From: Carposina sasakii
Lineage: Eukaryota > Arthropoda > Insecta > Lepidoptera > Carposinidae
DNA: 64,000 bases
Direction: 5' to 3'
NCBI GenBank assembly: GCA_014607495.2
Contig: CP053153.1
Coordinates: forward strand, 15,252,001 to 15,316,000
The notes under the pieces were generated by a model. The model had not been told where the DNA came from, did not search any database, and saw only the letters and a program-made list of their open reading frames with translations. Positions 43,655-55,736 of the stretch are shown here, in pieces. Numbering within the stretch: the first letter of the stretch is position 1; the number at the start of each line of letters is the position of its first letter. The translations under genes were made by a program, and so were the position numbers.

Positions 43655-44450
43655 TCTACACTAATATTATAAAGAGGAAAACTTTGTTTGTTTGGTTGTA
43701 ATGAATAGGCTCAAAAACTACTGGACCGATTTCAAAAATTCTTTCACCGTTAGAATCCTTATTGGACCTGGATGAACATAGGCTATAAGAATTTCCCGAT
43801 ATTCCCACGGGAAGGCGACCAACGGGAATTCTATATTTTTTACGAAAACCGCTATACATATGAAGCTGAAATCGGGCATATATGTTCATTGGGGACAGCG
43901 AGGGAGGACTAAAAACGGATTTCCCGAAATTCCCACGGGAAGGGGACAAACGGGAATTCATAGTTTTTACGAAAACCGCTATACATATGAAGCTGAAATC
44001 GGGCATATATGTTCATTGGGGACAGCGAGGGAGGACTAAAAACGGATTTCCCGAAATTCCCACGGGAAGGGGACAAACGGGAATTCATAGTTTTTACGAA
44101 AACCGCTATACATATGAAGCTGAAATTGGGCATATATGTTCATTAGGGACTGCGAGGAAACACTAGAACGGATTTCCCGAAATTCCCACGGGAAGGAGAC
44201 CAACGGGAATTATTTATTTTTTACGAAAACGGTTAAACATGTGAATCTGAAGTTGAGCATATATGTTTATTTGGGACCCCGAGGAAGCACTGGGAACGGA
44301 TTTCCCGAAATTCCCACGGGAAGGGGACAAACGTGAATTAATTTTTTACGACAACCGCGATAACATATAGGCTACTTTTTACACTTAACATATAGGCTAC
44401 TTTTTATTTTTTCTGTAGTCCACGCGGACGGAGTCGCGGGCGTCCACTAG
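43655..44450 (+). mobile_element. Non-autonomous Helitron, copy 1
   Basis: Begins TCTACACTAATATTATAAAG and ends GCGGGCGTCCACTAG. The flanking bases are A on the left and T on the right, the A|T insertion habit of Helitrons. A GGACG/CGTCC hairpin lies just before the CTAG. The interior has about four tandem units of 127 bp (landmark GGGCATATATGTTCATT at 43874, 44001, 44128; a diverged unit at 44255). The open frames on both strands here are shadows of these units. No Rep/helicase. Confidence 0.88.
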
Positions 44451-45407
44451 TGTATGTATAAAGATAAAAAACTCCGTGGGTTGTCGTCGTGGGAAACTAC
44501 GTTTTTCGAATTATATCTGAAGAATTAAGCGACGAAGTACAAATCAATTAGGCTCCTTTCAATATAATTTAAAATGTCTGAACTAACTAAAACGTAGATT
44601 TTATGAGCCGTCAATAAAACGGCTTCAGGTATGTATTTACCCAATTAGGAGGCTGTAGGAGGTGTGCCCGCGACGTTGAACTGTGCAAGTTGCCGTGCAT
44701 GCTTTGAGTTCCTGCTTCTGAGGTTCAAGTAAAACGCTTTTGTCAATTCAGCCAATTTTTGCGTACTCAAGTTATTTTTTGGATACTGTTGTCCTTTACA
44801 CCATCAACTCCGATCCCACACCTTATCTGCCGCGTTAACTATAACCACCGTAACTGCATCGAACATAAAGCTGAGAAAATCGCGTTCAAAGTTTTTTTTT
44901 GTTTTTTTGTTACCACGGAAAAACTATTTGAGATAAAGCTTCACAAATTAGTTTTTCTGTTGGAAATTAAGATTATTTTTATACTGGTATTAATTTTTTT
45001 TCAGTTTTGTGCTGGATTCTATTAATATTTGTTAAAAAACTTAATATCATTAGTAAAGGTATCTCAAACTCGATTTAGTATCCTAAGCATAAGTACCGTA
45101 AGTGCAGTAGTTACGGCTGTCATCACTAGCAATCGCAGATAATGTGTTTACCAGTATTATTATGTATAGTATTATCCAAAGTTGTACTAACCATAACAAT
45201 ACTAACTAGCGTACATACGCTATTTATGACTAGTAGAGGTATGTGTAAAGTTTTTGTTCTGAATCTAACCTTATCAAAACTAAAAGGCAAGTGGGTACAT
45301 TAACGCTTATTTACCTCCCATACAGACGCGCGGTAGCAATAATAAGATGACATATTACGAATTAGGTAATTACTAGGTACCTATATTAAATTACGTTATC
45401 AAAAATA
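44451..45407. other. Intergenic DNA
   Basis: No gene or repeat recognised. An open frame at 44759-45025 starts at TTG, is Phe/Ile-rich through base composition, and has no supporting signal. Confidence 0.4.
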
Positions 45408-46838
45408 TTCTTATTCTTTATTGCACATACACAAAAGAAATATGGCATACAACATAAAAGAAGAGATGCATGTACAATGGCAAGCTTATCTCTACAAGAG
45501 ATCTCTTCCAGCAAGCAAAGTAAGTAAAGAGAAATTGTTAACAAATACAGAGTAATATGTGTAATTAAACTAATTCTACAAAACTACATAAATACATTGA
45601 AAAAAAAGGAGAGAAATAAATGACAGCATATTCAAATAATGGACAGGTAGTGATTCTTCAGCTTTCCCTAAATTTGCCAACAGTGCGATAATCTCTAACC
45701 GTATGGGTTAATTCATTCCAGAGCTTAATCGCCTGAACCGAGAAAGAATACTCAAAAGCCCCAGAATTAAACCGGGGAGTTTGCAGCAGTGATGCCGTAT
45801 TGGATCGGAGAGGCCGAACTCTTGAAAAGAAATATTCAAAACGCTCATTGTGATATAATGGAGAAAGGCGATAATTTAAAATCTTAAAAAGGAGTGTTAA
45901 TAAATGAGTATTCCGGCGAAAATACATCGGGAGCCATTTTAACTCTTTACGAAAGTGAGATACGTGATGAAATTTACGTAGTCCGTATATAAATCGGATA
46001 CCAAAATTCTGTAGACGTTCGAGTTTATTTAGCAGCTCCTCATTGGCGTCGAGATAGCAAACATCCACATAATCAATAACAGGGAGAATAAGGGTCTGGG
46101 CAAGACTTATTTTAGGTTTAAAAGGCAGAAAATTCTGAAGACGCTTACGAGTAAGCGAATGAAAGGATAAGTGCACCCTCCTACTTACCTCGCCAACCTG
46201 AACTGTCCACTACATAGTGCTGTCAAATATGACCCCTAGGTTTTTGACCGTATCTGTGAAGGGAATCGTGATCTGGTCATAAAAAATTGCTGAATATTCG
46301 ACTACCGCAAGATGCTCAGATTATGCCTACTACCTATGATTATGGCTTGCGATTTACCCGGGTTGACTAATAGGCCAAATGATTTCGCCCAGTCCCTAAT
46401 GCGCACCGAGTCCTCGTTCATCTCCTTCATAGCAAACCTTACATTTTCAACGTTAAAGTGTTTATAGAGCTGAAGGTTATCAGCATAGAGATGAAAGTAA
46501 GAGGTTAACATTTCCGAATCAGAGTTGATGAAGATTGAAAAGAGCAGGAGTGACAGTACGTCGCCCTGAGGTACGCCCGCCGTGATGCTACACCAGTATG
46601 ATGTAAAATCGTCAACGCGCACGCATTTCTGACGACCATTTAAGTATGAATTGAACCATTCAGTAACTAGAGGAGATAGGTTAAGAGAGCGTAAGATGGC
46701 AAGTAGAATGTCATAGTCAACACAGTTAAACGCACTGCTGAAGTCCAGTAAGGTTAATACTGTCATATGGTTTGTATGAATAACAAAGTTACATTTTCGG
46801 TTTTGTAAATATGCTATATCTATGAAACTACCGACCAC
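45408..46838 (-). mobile_element. 5'-truncated Jockey/CR1-like LINE
   Basis: On the minus strand, reverse-transcriptase sequence from 46838 to 45658, then an untranslated tail containing GCTGGAAGAGATCTCTTGTA GAGATAAGC and ending in TGCAATAAAGAATAAG near 45408. No endonuclease region was recognised beyond 46838. Its tail is shared with the SINE at 61593-61725. Confidence 0.78.
45658..46838 (-). pseudogene. Jockey/CR1-like reverse transcriptase, broken
   Basis: Two open pieces. Piece one (46302-46838) has LLDFSSAFNCVD, GVPQGDVLS and YADN where an active enzyme has (F/Y)ADD, then VNPGKSQAIIIGS. The joining stretch (46177-46301) still encodes FTDTVKNLGVIFDSTM in another frame and contains a stop. 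Piece two (45658-46176) has the C-terminal LERLQNFGIRFIYGLRK and LKWLPMYFRR of this LINE group. The frameshift, stop and lost catalytic Asp show it is dead. Confidence 0.85.
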
Positions 46839-47189
46839 ACATCATTAAAACAAATTTTGTATGAGAGTATATATTATGATGATCTACAACGTGTATATTT
46901 TTTAAATTGTTGACACATAAATCAAAAGTCTGAGTGGGGACACATTTTACCAGTTTAGAAGTGTAGCTTGTAGTTAAATATGAGAAATAATGGTTAGGGG
47001 AACCTCCATTTTCTTTTTTTAAAGACCTGTCTATTGACACCTCAAATGAGTAGATATGAGTTTCAGTTCTACGCATGAGATAATATGATATCAACTCCAA
47101 GCTTGAAAGGAGTCGCATGGTAAGGCCAGTTCTTCGTCAGCAATTTTCCACAAGCAGGACATGATACATTCCAACTCAAAAACTCAAAC

Positions 47190-48300
47190 GAAAAATCAAT
47201 TTACCGCCCTTGAGACCCCGGCAAGTGTTGACGAGAAAGTATAAGGAATAATTGGGTTGTATGAGAACGAGGCACTTTCGAATCGACCAGATAAGAAGTC
47301 CAAACTTTCTAGCGAGACCTTGGGACTGATGCTACTTAGTCGCTCAATATGCGCCACCTCCGAATCTGAAACACTCGCCTCGTTAAGGGACTGATTGAGG
47401 AAAATCGGGGATCGAAAGTCTTTACCCAGACACTGGGAGGAGTCACCTGACAAAGCTTAGAACCTCGAATGGCCAAACCGTCAATTCGGTTCCAGAGATT
47501 TTGGAGAAATTGAGGACTTTATAAATTGAGGACTTTATGGACTCTAGAGCTCCACTCCACTCCCACTTTACGGACGATCTCCCGGACGTAGATATAGATG
47601 AAATGAAATCGGGGCGGCTCTCAGACAGGTTAAGAATGGACAGGCTCCCGGGAAAGACAGGGTGGCATCTGACCTCCTTAAGGCTGGGGAAAAACCAGTC
47701 CTTAAAGAGCTGAAAGAAAGGTTATTTAACTTCGTAATGGCCAGTGAGACTACCCCAAAGGCATGGAGCAGAGGCTGGTGTAGTGGCATTGTTTTTCAAG
47801 AAGGGAGACAAAACGCTCTTTAAAAACTATAGGCCAATCACATTTCTGAGCCACGTCTATAAGTTATTCTCAAGAATCGTGACGAATCGTTTGGCATTAA
47901 GATTATTTTTTTAATTTTTAAATTAATTAATTAAATAAATTTTAGCCCGGTGGTGGTGGAACGGACCGGGTTTCGTAAAGGCTTTAGCACTGTGGGTCAA
48001 ATCCATACTGTACGGCAGGTTATGCAGAAGTCAATAGGAGACTAACCAACCGCTGTATATGGCTTTTGTGGACCACGAAGAACCCTTCGATTTTATTGAA
48101 ATCTGCAGTTCTTGCAGCGATGCCAAATCGACTGACGGTATGTGGAGATTCTGAGAAATAACTACGAAATGGCAACGATGTCCATTCAAGTCCAATCCAA
48201 TCAAGCAGAACTGATTCTAGGTGTAAGACAGGGTGATGTCACATCCCCGAAACTCATCACAAACGCGATGGAGCGCGTATTCAAGATGCGTGGCATGGCC
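47190..48300 (+). pseudogene. RTE-like LINE reverse transcriptase, decayed
   Basis: Scattered frames on + read RSHLTKLRTSNGQTVNSVPE, SDLLKAGEKPVLKELKERLF, ASETTPKAWSRGW, then, after an AT-rich insertion at about 47900-47945, TGFRKGFSTVGQIHTVRQVM, EMATMSIQVQ and VRQGDVTSPKLITNAMERVFK. These are the linker and RT blocks of RTE-type LINEs in order, with many stops and frameshifts. Confidence 0.75.
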
Positions 48301-48559
48301 TAGGTATCAACATCAACCGTGAATATTTTACGCTGTAATATATTTTATATTATGCAGGTGCTGCAGCGATCAGCCATTCAGATTATATCGTCGATAAGTC
48401 GGAGATTTGTATGATATTCACTGTTGACGTCGATTCCCACTGTAGCATCTTAAAAATATCCTCCGTGGCGTTGGTGCAGTTTCATATGAGGTCACCCTGT
48501 GTTACACTTTGGAGTAGTTGGATCGGTCCTGTTTGTTGGTTTGGACTTGAACGCACATC

Positions 48560-48850
48560 GTTGCCATTTTGTAGATATTTCTAGTGCCATCTAAGCATCT
48601 CCACATATCGCCAGTCAAATCGACATCGCTGCAAGAATTCCAAGACATCAGGTGTCAATGGAGTCGACAGGCATCAAATCTTGGAATGAGTGGTGGGCCA
48701 ATCCCGGTTAGGCATCAAATCTTAATGCTTGACTCTCGAGAACAGCTTATAGACGTGGCTCAGAATTGTGATCGGCCTGTAGTTTTTGAGGAGCTCACGG
48801 AGCCTCTGCTCCATGCCTTCGGAGTGGTCCCATTGGTCAGTAAGGGTTTA
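48560..48850 (-). pseudogene. Second RTE-like fragment, opposite orientation
   Basis: The minus strand encodes TTPKAWSR, then LLKNYRPITILSHVYKLFSR and a QRCRFDWRYVEML-like block, the same RT region as 47730-48140 but inverted. The plus-strand open frame at 48584-48979 is its shadow. Confidence 0.65.
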
Positions 48851-48963
48851 AATAACATTTTTGCTCACCTACACTCCCCAAAGAATATACATGCCAAATT
48901 TAAGCTTCCTACACTGAGTAGTTTCGTCTGGGCGTTGTCAGTTACAAACGGAAAAGTTTTATA

Positions 48964-49160
48964 TACAGGGTGTAAGTGACAGCCAGGCAAATATGCTAAC
49001 TTTAGCCCATGATTCTGAAGCGAAAACCAGTGAAATTCTTCACCGGAATATTCCGAAATTCTCAAAAATTTTTACTATTTTTTCTGCACCGAAGTTGTGT
49101 ATTTCGTGTAAATAAAATAAGATACAAGATTCCATACAATCTCGAATAATTACTGCACTG
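48964..49160 (+). mobile_element. CAGGGTGTAAGTGACAGCC element, left part
   Basis: TATACAGGGTGTAAGTGACA GCCAGGCAAAT and CCCATGATTCTGAAGCGAAA match 11060-11535. The right end was not found. Confidence 0.5.
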
Positions 49161-49892
49161 AAATGTATGGAACAGCTGAATTTTTTTTGAACGAATGAGC
49201 ACTTTCGCTAGTTATAACTACTGCATCTGCCACACTTACTTGTCTTATTCGTAGCAATACGGTAAAAATGGAGAGGTAATTTACTACATAAACATACAGT
49301 AAGTACCAATTACGTTTATATATTTAGTGCACATTAGATATTTTTTATTCAACACAAGTTATAAACACTTTAAGTGTCAGTTATTGTTGTAATTTGTAGT
49401 TCCCGTTATTTGAAAACCAATATCATGCTAAGAATAACAACAGTAAGTGCTATTACGGTGTTTATCACTAGTATGACTAGTTTAAAATTATTGTGATTAA
49501 TACCTATTACTACCATATAAGGTAGTTACGGTGAATATAAGTAGTAATACACATTTACCAAAAAATAGGAACACAATTATAACTAGATTATCTGCCCTTG
49601 CTGCGTTTATATTTAGGATTCGCCAATAATATTTATAATAAAAAGCGCAATAACTGCTCTTAAAGTACTTATTTCATGCAAGTCTTCCAAAAGGAACTCA
49701 CTTACAGTGTTTATGTTTATTGTAATTTCTAGAATATACAATATTTGTAAATACGGGTCAGTTATACTTATAGATCTTTTATTGCTGATTCCGAATATGC
49801 CAATAACTCATTTTTGGAAAAAATGTTACATACAGTGGTTATAATTGGTGCGGCAGTTATGCACACACTATAACCCTAATATATTCTAAAAT

Positions 49893-49992
49893 TATTAATA
49901 AAGAAATGGAAAAAAATCCTCACCCGGGTGGGAATCGAACCCACGACCTCTGCATTCCGTGCCAGCGCTCTTACCACTGAGCCACCGGGTCA
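49893..49992 (-). mobile_element. SINE family B, copy 2 with extended flank
   Basis: GACCCGGTGGCTCAGTGG head on the minus strand. Homology to the locus at 61420-61665 continues beyond the head through 50170 (AAACGATCAACCATATATATCC...), in inverted orientation, so the repeated unit is about 280 bp here. Confidence 0.7.
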
Positions 49993-50206
49993 ATTACTCG
50001 AGTGACGAATTTTACCATCTCTTTTTGAAATTACATTATTGGAAACGTTATTTTTCATCCCGATAGCTATACATAAGCCTAATCTCGGTAAACAAAGCTG
50101 AATCCCTCAGCACAATGTTTTAATGATGAAACGATCAACCATATATATCCTAACGGATTATATTATGGAGGAGTGTTTTTATCTTAGTCAAGATATTATA
50201 TATTAT

Positions 50207-50285
50207 AAAATTATTAATAAAGAAATGGAAAAAATTCCTCACCCGGGTGGGAATCGAACCCACGACCTCTGCATTCCGTGCCAGT
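50207..50285 (-). mobile_element. SINE family B, copy 3 (5'-truncated)
   Basis: Same AAATTATTAATAAAGAAATG end and CACCCGGGTGGGAATCGAAC T-arm; cut off at CATTCCGTGCCAG. Confidence 0.7.
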
Positions 50286-50389
50286 AATATATTCTATTGG
50301 TTCAGGCCGAAATTTAAATGTGTAGGTAAATGGTGTATGTCCACCCATCCACCTCCTGCCGCATGTGACGTACATATTTACATGCATAC

Positions 50390-50645
50390 ATACATATAAT
50401 CACGCCTTTATCCCTTACGGGGTAGGCAGAGCACCAAGGGCCGATAGAACAACATGGTGCCACTTCTGACCAATTTTGAGGGTATAGTTGAGATGTACAA
50501 GTTCGGTTAGTTGTGACAGGTAGTCAGCCCATCGCCTACAAAACATCAAGACCGTCTTGCCCCTCTACTGACTTGTACAATATGCCCGGGAAGAGAAGCA
50601 GCTGTAGTATTATACGTTTTTTTTTCACTCCCAGAGCAGCATAGA
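50390..50645 (-). mobile_element. Dispersed (TATG)n-tailed repeat, copy 3
   Basis: TCACGCCTTTATCCCTTACG GGGTAGGCAGAGCACC to GACTTGTACAATATGCCCGG GAAGAGAAGCAGC; the reverse orientation of 20040-20296. Confidence 0.65.
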
Positions 50646-51335
50646 ATACTTAGATATTATAAATTAATCTACAATTAAACATTTTGACAATACCCGTGAA
50701 TACTCATATAAAATATAAATAGTTTACCTGATTTCTGTAACTCAAGGTTTACCTATATAGTAGGATAAAACTAGATAGTTTTAACAATCGTTCGCTTACA
50801 ACTTGGACCATTCATTTGTCTATATAAAAGTTTTATTGCAACTTGTGCAAGTCAACTAACTGCACGCTGGTACAGTGCACACAGCACGGCGTCTCGTCTA
50901 CGGAGGCAACTGAGAGGAGATGCCAAATTCAATGTTACACGTTATAAAATAAATAATACGTTCTCTAGACGCTACTAGCATTTGAGAATCTTAATTTTTT
51001 TTTCGTTTAAAATAATAAAAAAATCATCAATTTTATGGCCAAGGTTATGATTTATAACATTGAGTTACCCTAAGTAAGGCGTACTACATTATTAATTAGA
51101 CAGCATGACACCTTTTTCTATGAATCGTTAATGAGTTATTCTTTTCTAATATTAATGTTAATAGGCGCCCTCTTCATTATACCCTCCATGATTTCGTTAG
51201 TTACATGTAAACTGCTGAAACGCGTTCGTGAATAGGATACGCTTAAAGTAGTGTTTTTGTAATTCGTTTGAGCGTAAGTTACTACTTGCACCCACTGCAA
51301 AATTCACAGATAAATGATACTAAATACCCACTATA

Positions 51336-51601
51336 TACAGGGTGTAACAAAAGGGGTATGTTAAGCGAAAAGCTATATAAACAGCCCACTAAAAGGAACC
51401 TACCTACAAAATTTCAGATTCGAAATTGTATATTTATTTTTTCAGATAGTAAGGAGAATCCCTAAGCAACTCAGGAATGTTCATACAATCTTGAAAAATA
51501 AACATGCGATTTCGAGTCTCTAATTTTGGAAATAGATTCTCCATAGTGAGCTGTTTACATAGGTTTTCGCTTAACATACCCTTTCTGTTACACCCTGTAT
51601 A
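51336..51601. mobile_element. CAGGGTGTAAC-ended MITE, good copy
   Basis: ACAGGGTGTAACAAAAGGGG at the left and CCCTTTCTGTTACACCCTGT at the right, TA-flanked, almost the same length and sequence as 12136-12401. Confidence 0.8.
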
Positions 51602-51667
51602 ATTGACTACAGAATAATAATATATCTACAACGGTTCTAGGTATTTAGAGACTATTAATTTTGTATT

Positions 51668-51905
51668 ATACATACACACATATAATCACGCCTTCATCCC
51701 TTACGGGGTAGGCAGAGCACCAAGGGTCGATAGAACCACATGGTGCAACTTCTGACCTATTTTGAGGGTATAGTTGAGATGTACAAGTTCGGTTAGTAGT
51801 GACAGGTGGTCAGCCCATCGCCTACAAAACACCAAGACCCTCTTGTCCCTCTACTGACTTGTACAGTATGTCCGGGAAGAGAAGCAGCTTTTTGTATTAT
51901 TCCAG
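51668..51905 (-). mobile_element. Dispersed (TATG)n-tailed repeat, copy 4
   Basis: ATCACGCCTTCATCCCTTAC to TACAGTATGTCCGGGAAGAG AAGCAGC, parallel to 50390-50645. Confidence 0.65.
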
Positions 51906-52484
51906 ATAATATTACCAGTGCTTATCACCTGATGGAATGCCCGAGTTTTTTTTTTTTTTTTACGATATGCAAGGAAAGAAGTGCAGCAGACGTATGCCGT
52001 GAAGCCCCGGATCAGCACACGTACATTTCCATCTATCGCCACTATGCTTACCTGGCTGTAGGTCATAATAATTCCCTTAAACCATCCTGGTTTCCTATGG
52101 TAACGGTAGCAAAGTCCATTCAGTAGTTTTTGCGTGAAAGGGCAACATACTTCCTCACAAACTTCAGCGTTTATATTATTATATGTGTAAGATAGTATAG
52201 GATTACATTTCACATTGTGTATATCTATACAAAAGGCAAGACGTTAGACCAACCGTCATAGCCCGTCACCGTCCGTACAGTCCGGCCGCTAATCCGTCCG
52301 TCTGTCCGTCTGTGTAACATGGGTTACCCGTCTCTATGAAATTGTCTATTTTTTTGCCCGAAAATAATCTACTTTTTGTACAAAATGGGAAACACTGTGT
52401 TTTGTATTTAGATGTTTTTATCTATGGTTTCATTTTATATTGTTTAATGGATGGATTAAACATACGACATTTTCTACCTATTTG

Positions 52485-52708
52485 GATACTGCGTTCCATT
52501 ACGTATGTCGAATGCACCCAAACAGATGGGCAAAGATAGCCACTTATTGGGTGCCTACATACGGAAACCGGCGTAGTGGAAGACCTAGGAGAAGATGGAG
52601 AGACGACCTGGATAAGTTTCTGCCAGATTGGGCCACTATATTGGGAACAAGGCAAGTGTGGGCTCAAATGGGGGAGGCCTTTGCCCAGCAGTGGGACACA
52701 GCATAGGC
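52485..52708 (+). pseudogene. RTE-like LINE ORF2 C-terminus
   Basis: Plus-strand frame reading CRMHPNRWAKIATYWVPTYG, then NRRSGRPRRRWRDDLDKF, then WAQMGEAFAQQWDTA and a stop. GRP.RRW.DD...F and GEAF.QQW are the closing signature of RTE-type reverse transcriptases. Open for about 75 codons, but the rest of the element is missing. Confidence 0.78.
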
Positions 52709-53027
52709 TATTATTAAAATATATATATGGCGTAGTCAGTCTACGGGATTTATTTTAAATTCCTGAGTCTTTGTCTCAGGAAGTCTTTGCACAGCCATAA
52801 ATTTTATTATATTTATCTATATACATGTGTATAGGTACTACACACGACTGTGTTTTTAATTGAGGTAGCCAGAACTGCAGTATTGAAAAGGAGATTCCAC
52901 AGCCATATTTACCATTTCGAGGAAAAATATGTATCATTAGTGGCAGACAAGTTGCTAGCTCATCATCTGTAAGAATGCCCGAGTTCCTCAGTCGACTCCT
53001 ATGACATGCACGAATGGAAATGCATCT

Positions 53028-53309
53028 GGGGGGCAATTCTTGAAAAATTTTGAGCCGAAACGCAACCACTCACAAACCGTTAATGAAACGTGGTGCGAAG
53101 CAACATATATTTACCGGATGAGTAATACGGTATATTTTAGCACGCATCGGTCGCTAGTACGAGTATGACAGAATAAAAACAAATATCTGTCTCGTGCTGA
53201 AATGTATCCAATTACGTCACCGTAAAGTAATTGTTGCCTTGTTCTGAGCGTTTACAAAGGTTCCGTTTCGGCTTCGTTCCAACTCGAGACTTTTTGAGAA
53301 TTGGCCCCC
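53028..53309 (+). mobile_element. GGGGCAATTCT-family miniature, best copy
   Basis: GGGGGGCAATTCTTGAAAAA and TTTTTGAGAATTGGCCCCC are inverted ends. Inside are GAGCCGAAACGCAACCACTC and GTTCCGTTTCGGCTTCG. About 280 bp, no ORF. Confidence 0.75.
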
Positions 53310-53721
53310 TGATGTATTCTAGTGAAGCCCCGCATCAGCACGTAGTCAGTAGTCTGTATGTCTGTTATCATATAGTTGTGAATTTCATATAGTATTGGTT
53401 AACAGCTATAGATATGTTGATATGTTCGTCATAAATATGCAATGAGCTTTTACTTGAAATTGTAAAATTTTAACTTTTATTTCTACTATAGTCTACAGGT
53501 ACATAACGTTTTATTGAAACGGAATACATTTTAAATGGTTCTCTTTGTACGTAAGTAGATTTTATTTATTTTGTAATGTTAATATTTGCAACAGTGTAGC
53601 AACTTCATTTATGTACACTATTTGATAATGTACCGGTAATATTTATATCTTAAAGTATAATGTATTTCCTATTTGTTTGAGAAAGAGAAATAAAACTAGA
53701 AATAATATTAAGAAATTTTAA

Positions 53722-53790
53722 AAAAATTCACCCGAGTGAGACTTGAACTCACGACCTCTCGCAATCCGTGCTTCGCTGTCACCAACTAGA
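53722..53790 (-). mobile_element. tRNA-like SINE head (degenerate)
   Basis: The minus strand reads GTCGTGAGTTCAAGTCTCACTCGGGTGAAT, a T-arm-like block as at 27984-28060, with an A/T-rich 3' end. No full cloverleaf. Confidence 0.45.
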
Positions 53791-54759
53791 AAACAACTAC
53801 AACAAGAAAAAAACTAGTAAGTACACATGACTAGTAGCTAGAACTGTAGAATCTTAAGGAGATCCCACAGCTACGTTTAGCATAGTATTATCACTAAATT
53901 TTATTTTTATTTTATTTTATTTTATATGGTTTCTTTCCATAAGCATCTTGAACCCCATTCATACCAAGAATACAAGTAACTCACTTTAAATCTGGGAGAA
54001 AAAACTGATATAATGAAGTTACTCGGAAACAAACATCGTTCATTATTATGTTGTCGCAAGCAGGGTACCAACTACCTACAATCGGCCGTCTAAGATTAAA
54101 GCGATTTAATGTGTTAACAAATGTGTGACTAACAAGTTTAGTGTTAAAAGAGCCAAGTCACACGTAAAAGTCACGCACAAGTCACGCAATCCTCGGTAAG
54201 CGGTGAAGTTCGTACCCTCATCGACATAATCTCTGCTCGATTGCTACTCATTTGTTGTGTATAGGGGCAGGGCGGGGATATAGTGTTGAGATGTGATATA
54301 TGTATGGCAGCTACTTATACATTTGTCAGGTAGAGTTTGTTATAGTTATGTACACTAATCGTTATATACCGTATAATTAATTGTGTCATCACATCCACGC
54401 ACTAAAATTCTAGATTAGGTAAATATTGTGAAAGATAAAAGAGCCTTAAAAATAACTTAAATTGAAAACCATATATATATAACCTATTTAATAAAATATA
54501 CCAAACCAATTTGTAAAGCATTGTGGCACGTACGAGTAGTTTGGCTTTAACAAAATTAGTAATCTACGAGTATTTATATTATTCCAAAATAACAACTTGT
54601 TATCTGATTGATTACAGCTACAAGCTGCCACTAAAATATTTGAGGCTTGTAGCAAATTATGTAAAATGCCTTGATATAACGTAATAATTGACAAATTATA
54701 CAATTTGTCGTGCAATTAATAGTTTTTATTACAATTAATTAGATAATTATATACCTTCA

Positions 54760-55553
54760 TCTACACTAATATTATAAAGAGGAAAACTTTGTTTGTTTGG
54801 TTGTAATGAATAGGCTCAAAAACTACTGGACCGATTTCAAAAATTCTTTCACCGTTAGAATCCTTATTGGACCTGGATGAACATAGGCTATAAGAATTTC
54901 CCGATATTCCCACGGGAAGGCGACCAACGGGAATTCTATATTTTTTACGAAAACCGCTATACATATGAAGCTGAAATCGGGCATATATGTTCATTGGGGA
55001 CAGCGAGGGAGGACTAAAAACGGATTTCCCGAAATTCCCACGGAAGGGGACAAACGGGAATTCATAGTTTTACGAAAACCGCTATACATATGAAGCTGAA
55101 ATCGGGCATATATGTTCATTGGGGACAGCGAGGGAGGACTAAAAACGGATTTCCCGAAATTCCCACGGGAAGGGGACAAACGGGAATTCATAGTTTTTAC
55201 GAAAACCGCTATACATATGAAGCTGAAATTGGGCATATATGTTCATTAGGGACTGCGAGGAAACACTAGAACGGATTTCCCGAAATTCCCACGGGAAGGA
55301 GACCAACGGGAATTATTTATTTTTTACGAAAACGGTTAAACATGTGAATCTGAAGTTGAGCATATATGTTTATTTGGGACCCCGAGGAAGCACTGGGAAC
55401 GGATTTCCCGAAATTCCCACGGGAAGGGGACAAACGTGAATTAATTTTTTACGACAACCGCGATAACATATAGGCTACTTTTTACACTTAACATATAGGC
55501 TACTTTTTATTTTTTCTGTAGTCCACGCGGACGGAGTCGCGGGCGTCCACTAG
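54760..55553 (+). mobile_element. Non-autonomous Helitron, copy 2
   Basis: Same ends and same four 127-bp internal units as 43655-44450. By eye the two differ by two single-base deletions in the second unit (GG at about 55043, T at about 55070). The flanks are unrelated and again A|T. Near-identity means recent movement or exchange. Confidence 0.88.
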
Positions 55554-55562
55554 TATATAATA

Positions 55563-55668
55563 ACCCGGCCCACCAACCCGCCTACATAGCGTGGTGACTA
55601 TGGGCAAAAACCACCTATGGCAGTAGCCCTGGGGAAGGCCTTTGTCCAGCGTTGGACTACAACAGGCT
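55563..55668 (+). mobile_element. Retroposon tail family (CCTACGTCCAGCAGT), short copy
   Basis: ACCCGCCTACATAGCGTGGT GACTATGGGCAAAAACC, then GGGGAAGGCCTTTGTCCAGC GTTGGACT. Tail only. Confidence 0.6.
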
Positions 55669-55736
55669 TATGTATGTATATACAAATACATACACAATAG
55701 TTAAAAAAATATTTTAACTTAATTCTGCCTTTTAGG

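Larger units (their letters stand above)
49161..54759. other. Repeat-rich intergenic DNA
   Basis: SINE B copies (49893-49992, 50207-50285), tail repeats (50390-50645, 51668-51905), a MITE (51336-51601), an RTE end (52485-52708), the GGGGCAATTCT element (53028-53309) and a tRNA-like head (53722-53790). Fragments of a GCCAGAACTGCAG repeat occur at 52840-52910 and 53835-53885. The stretches 49161-49890 and 53880-54759 show no recognised features. No host gene seen. Confidence 0.5.

Noticed and set aside
43656..44336. Open frames of 60-116 codons on both strands with repeated MPDFSFICIAVF/MFIGDSEGG-type units
   Set aside because: They are translations of the Helitron's 127-bp tandem units, repeated identically at 54761-55439; no start or codon-use support.
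48584..48979. 131-codon plus-strand frame
   Set aside because: Antisense to a recognisable RTE reverse-transcriptase fragment and runs into a CAGGGTG element.
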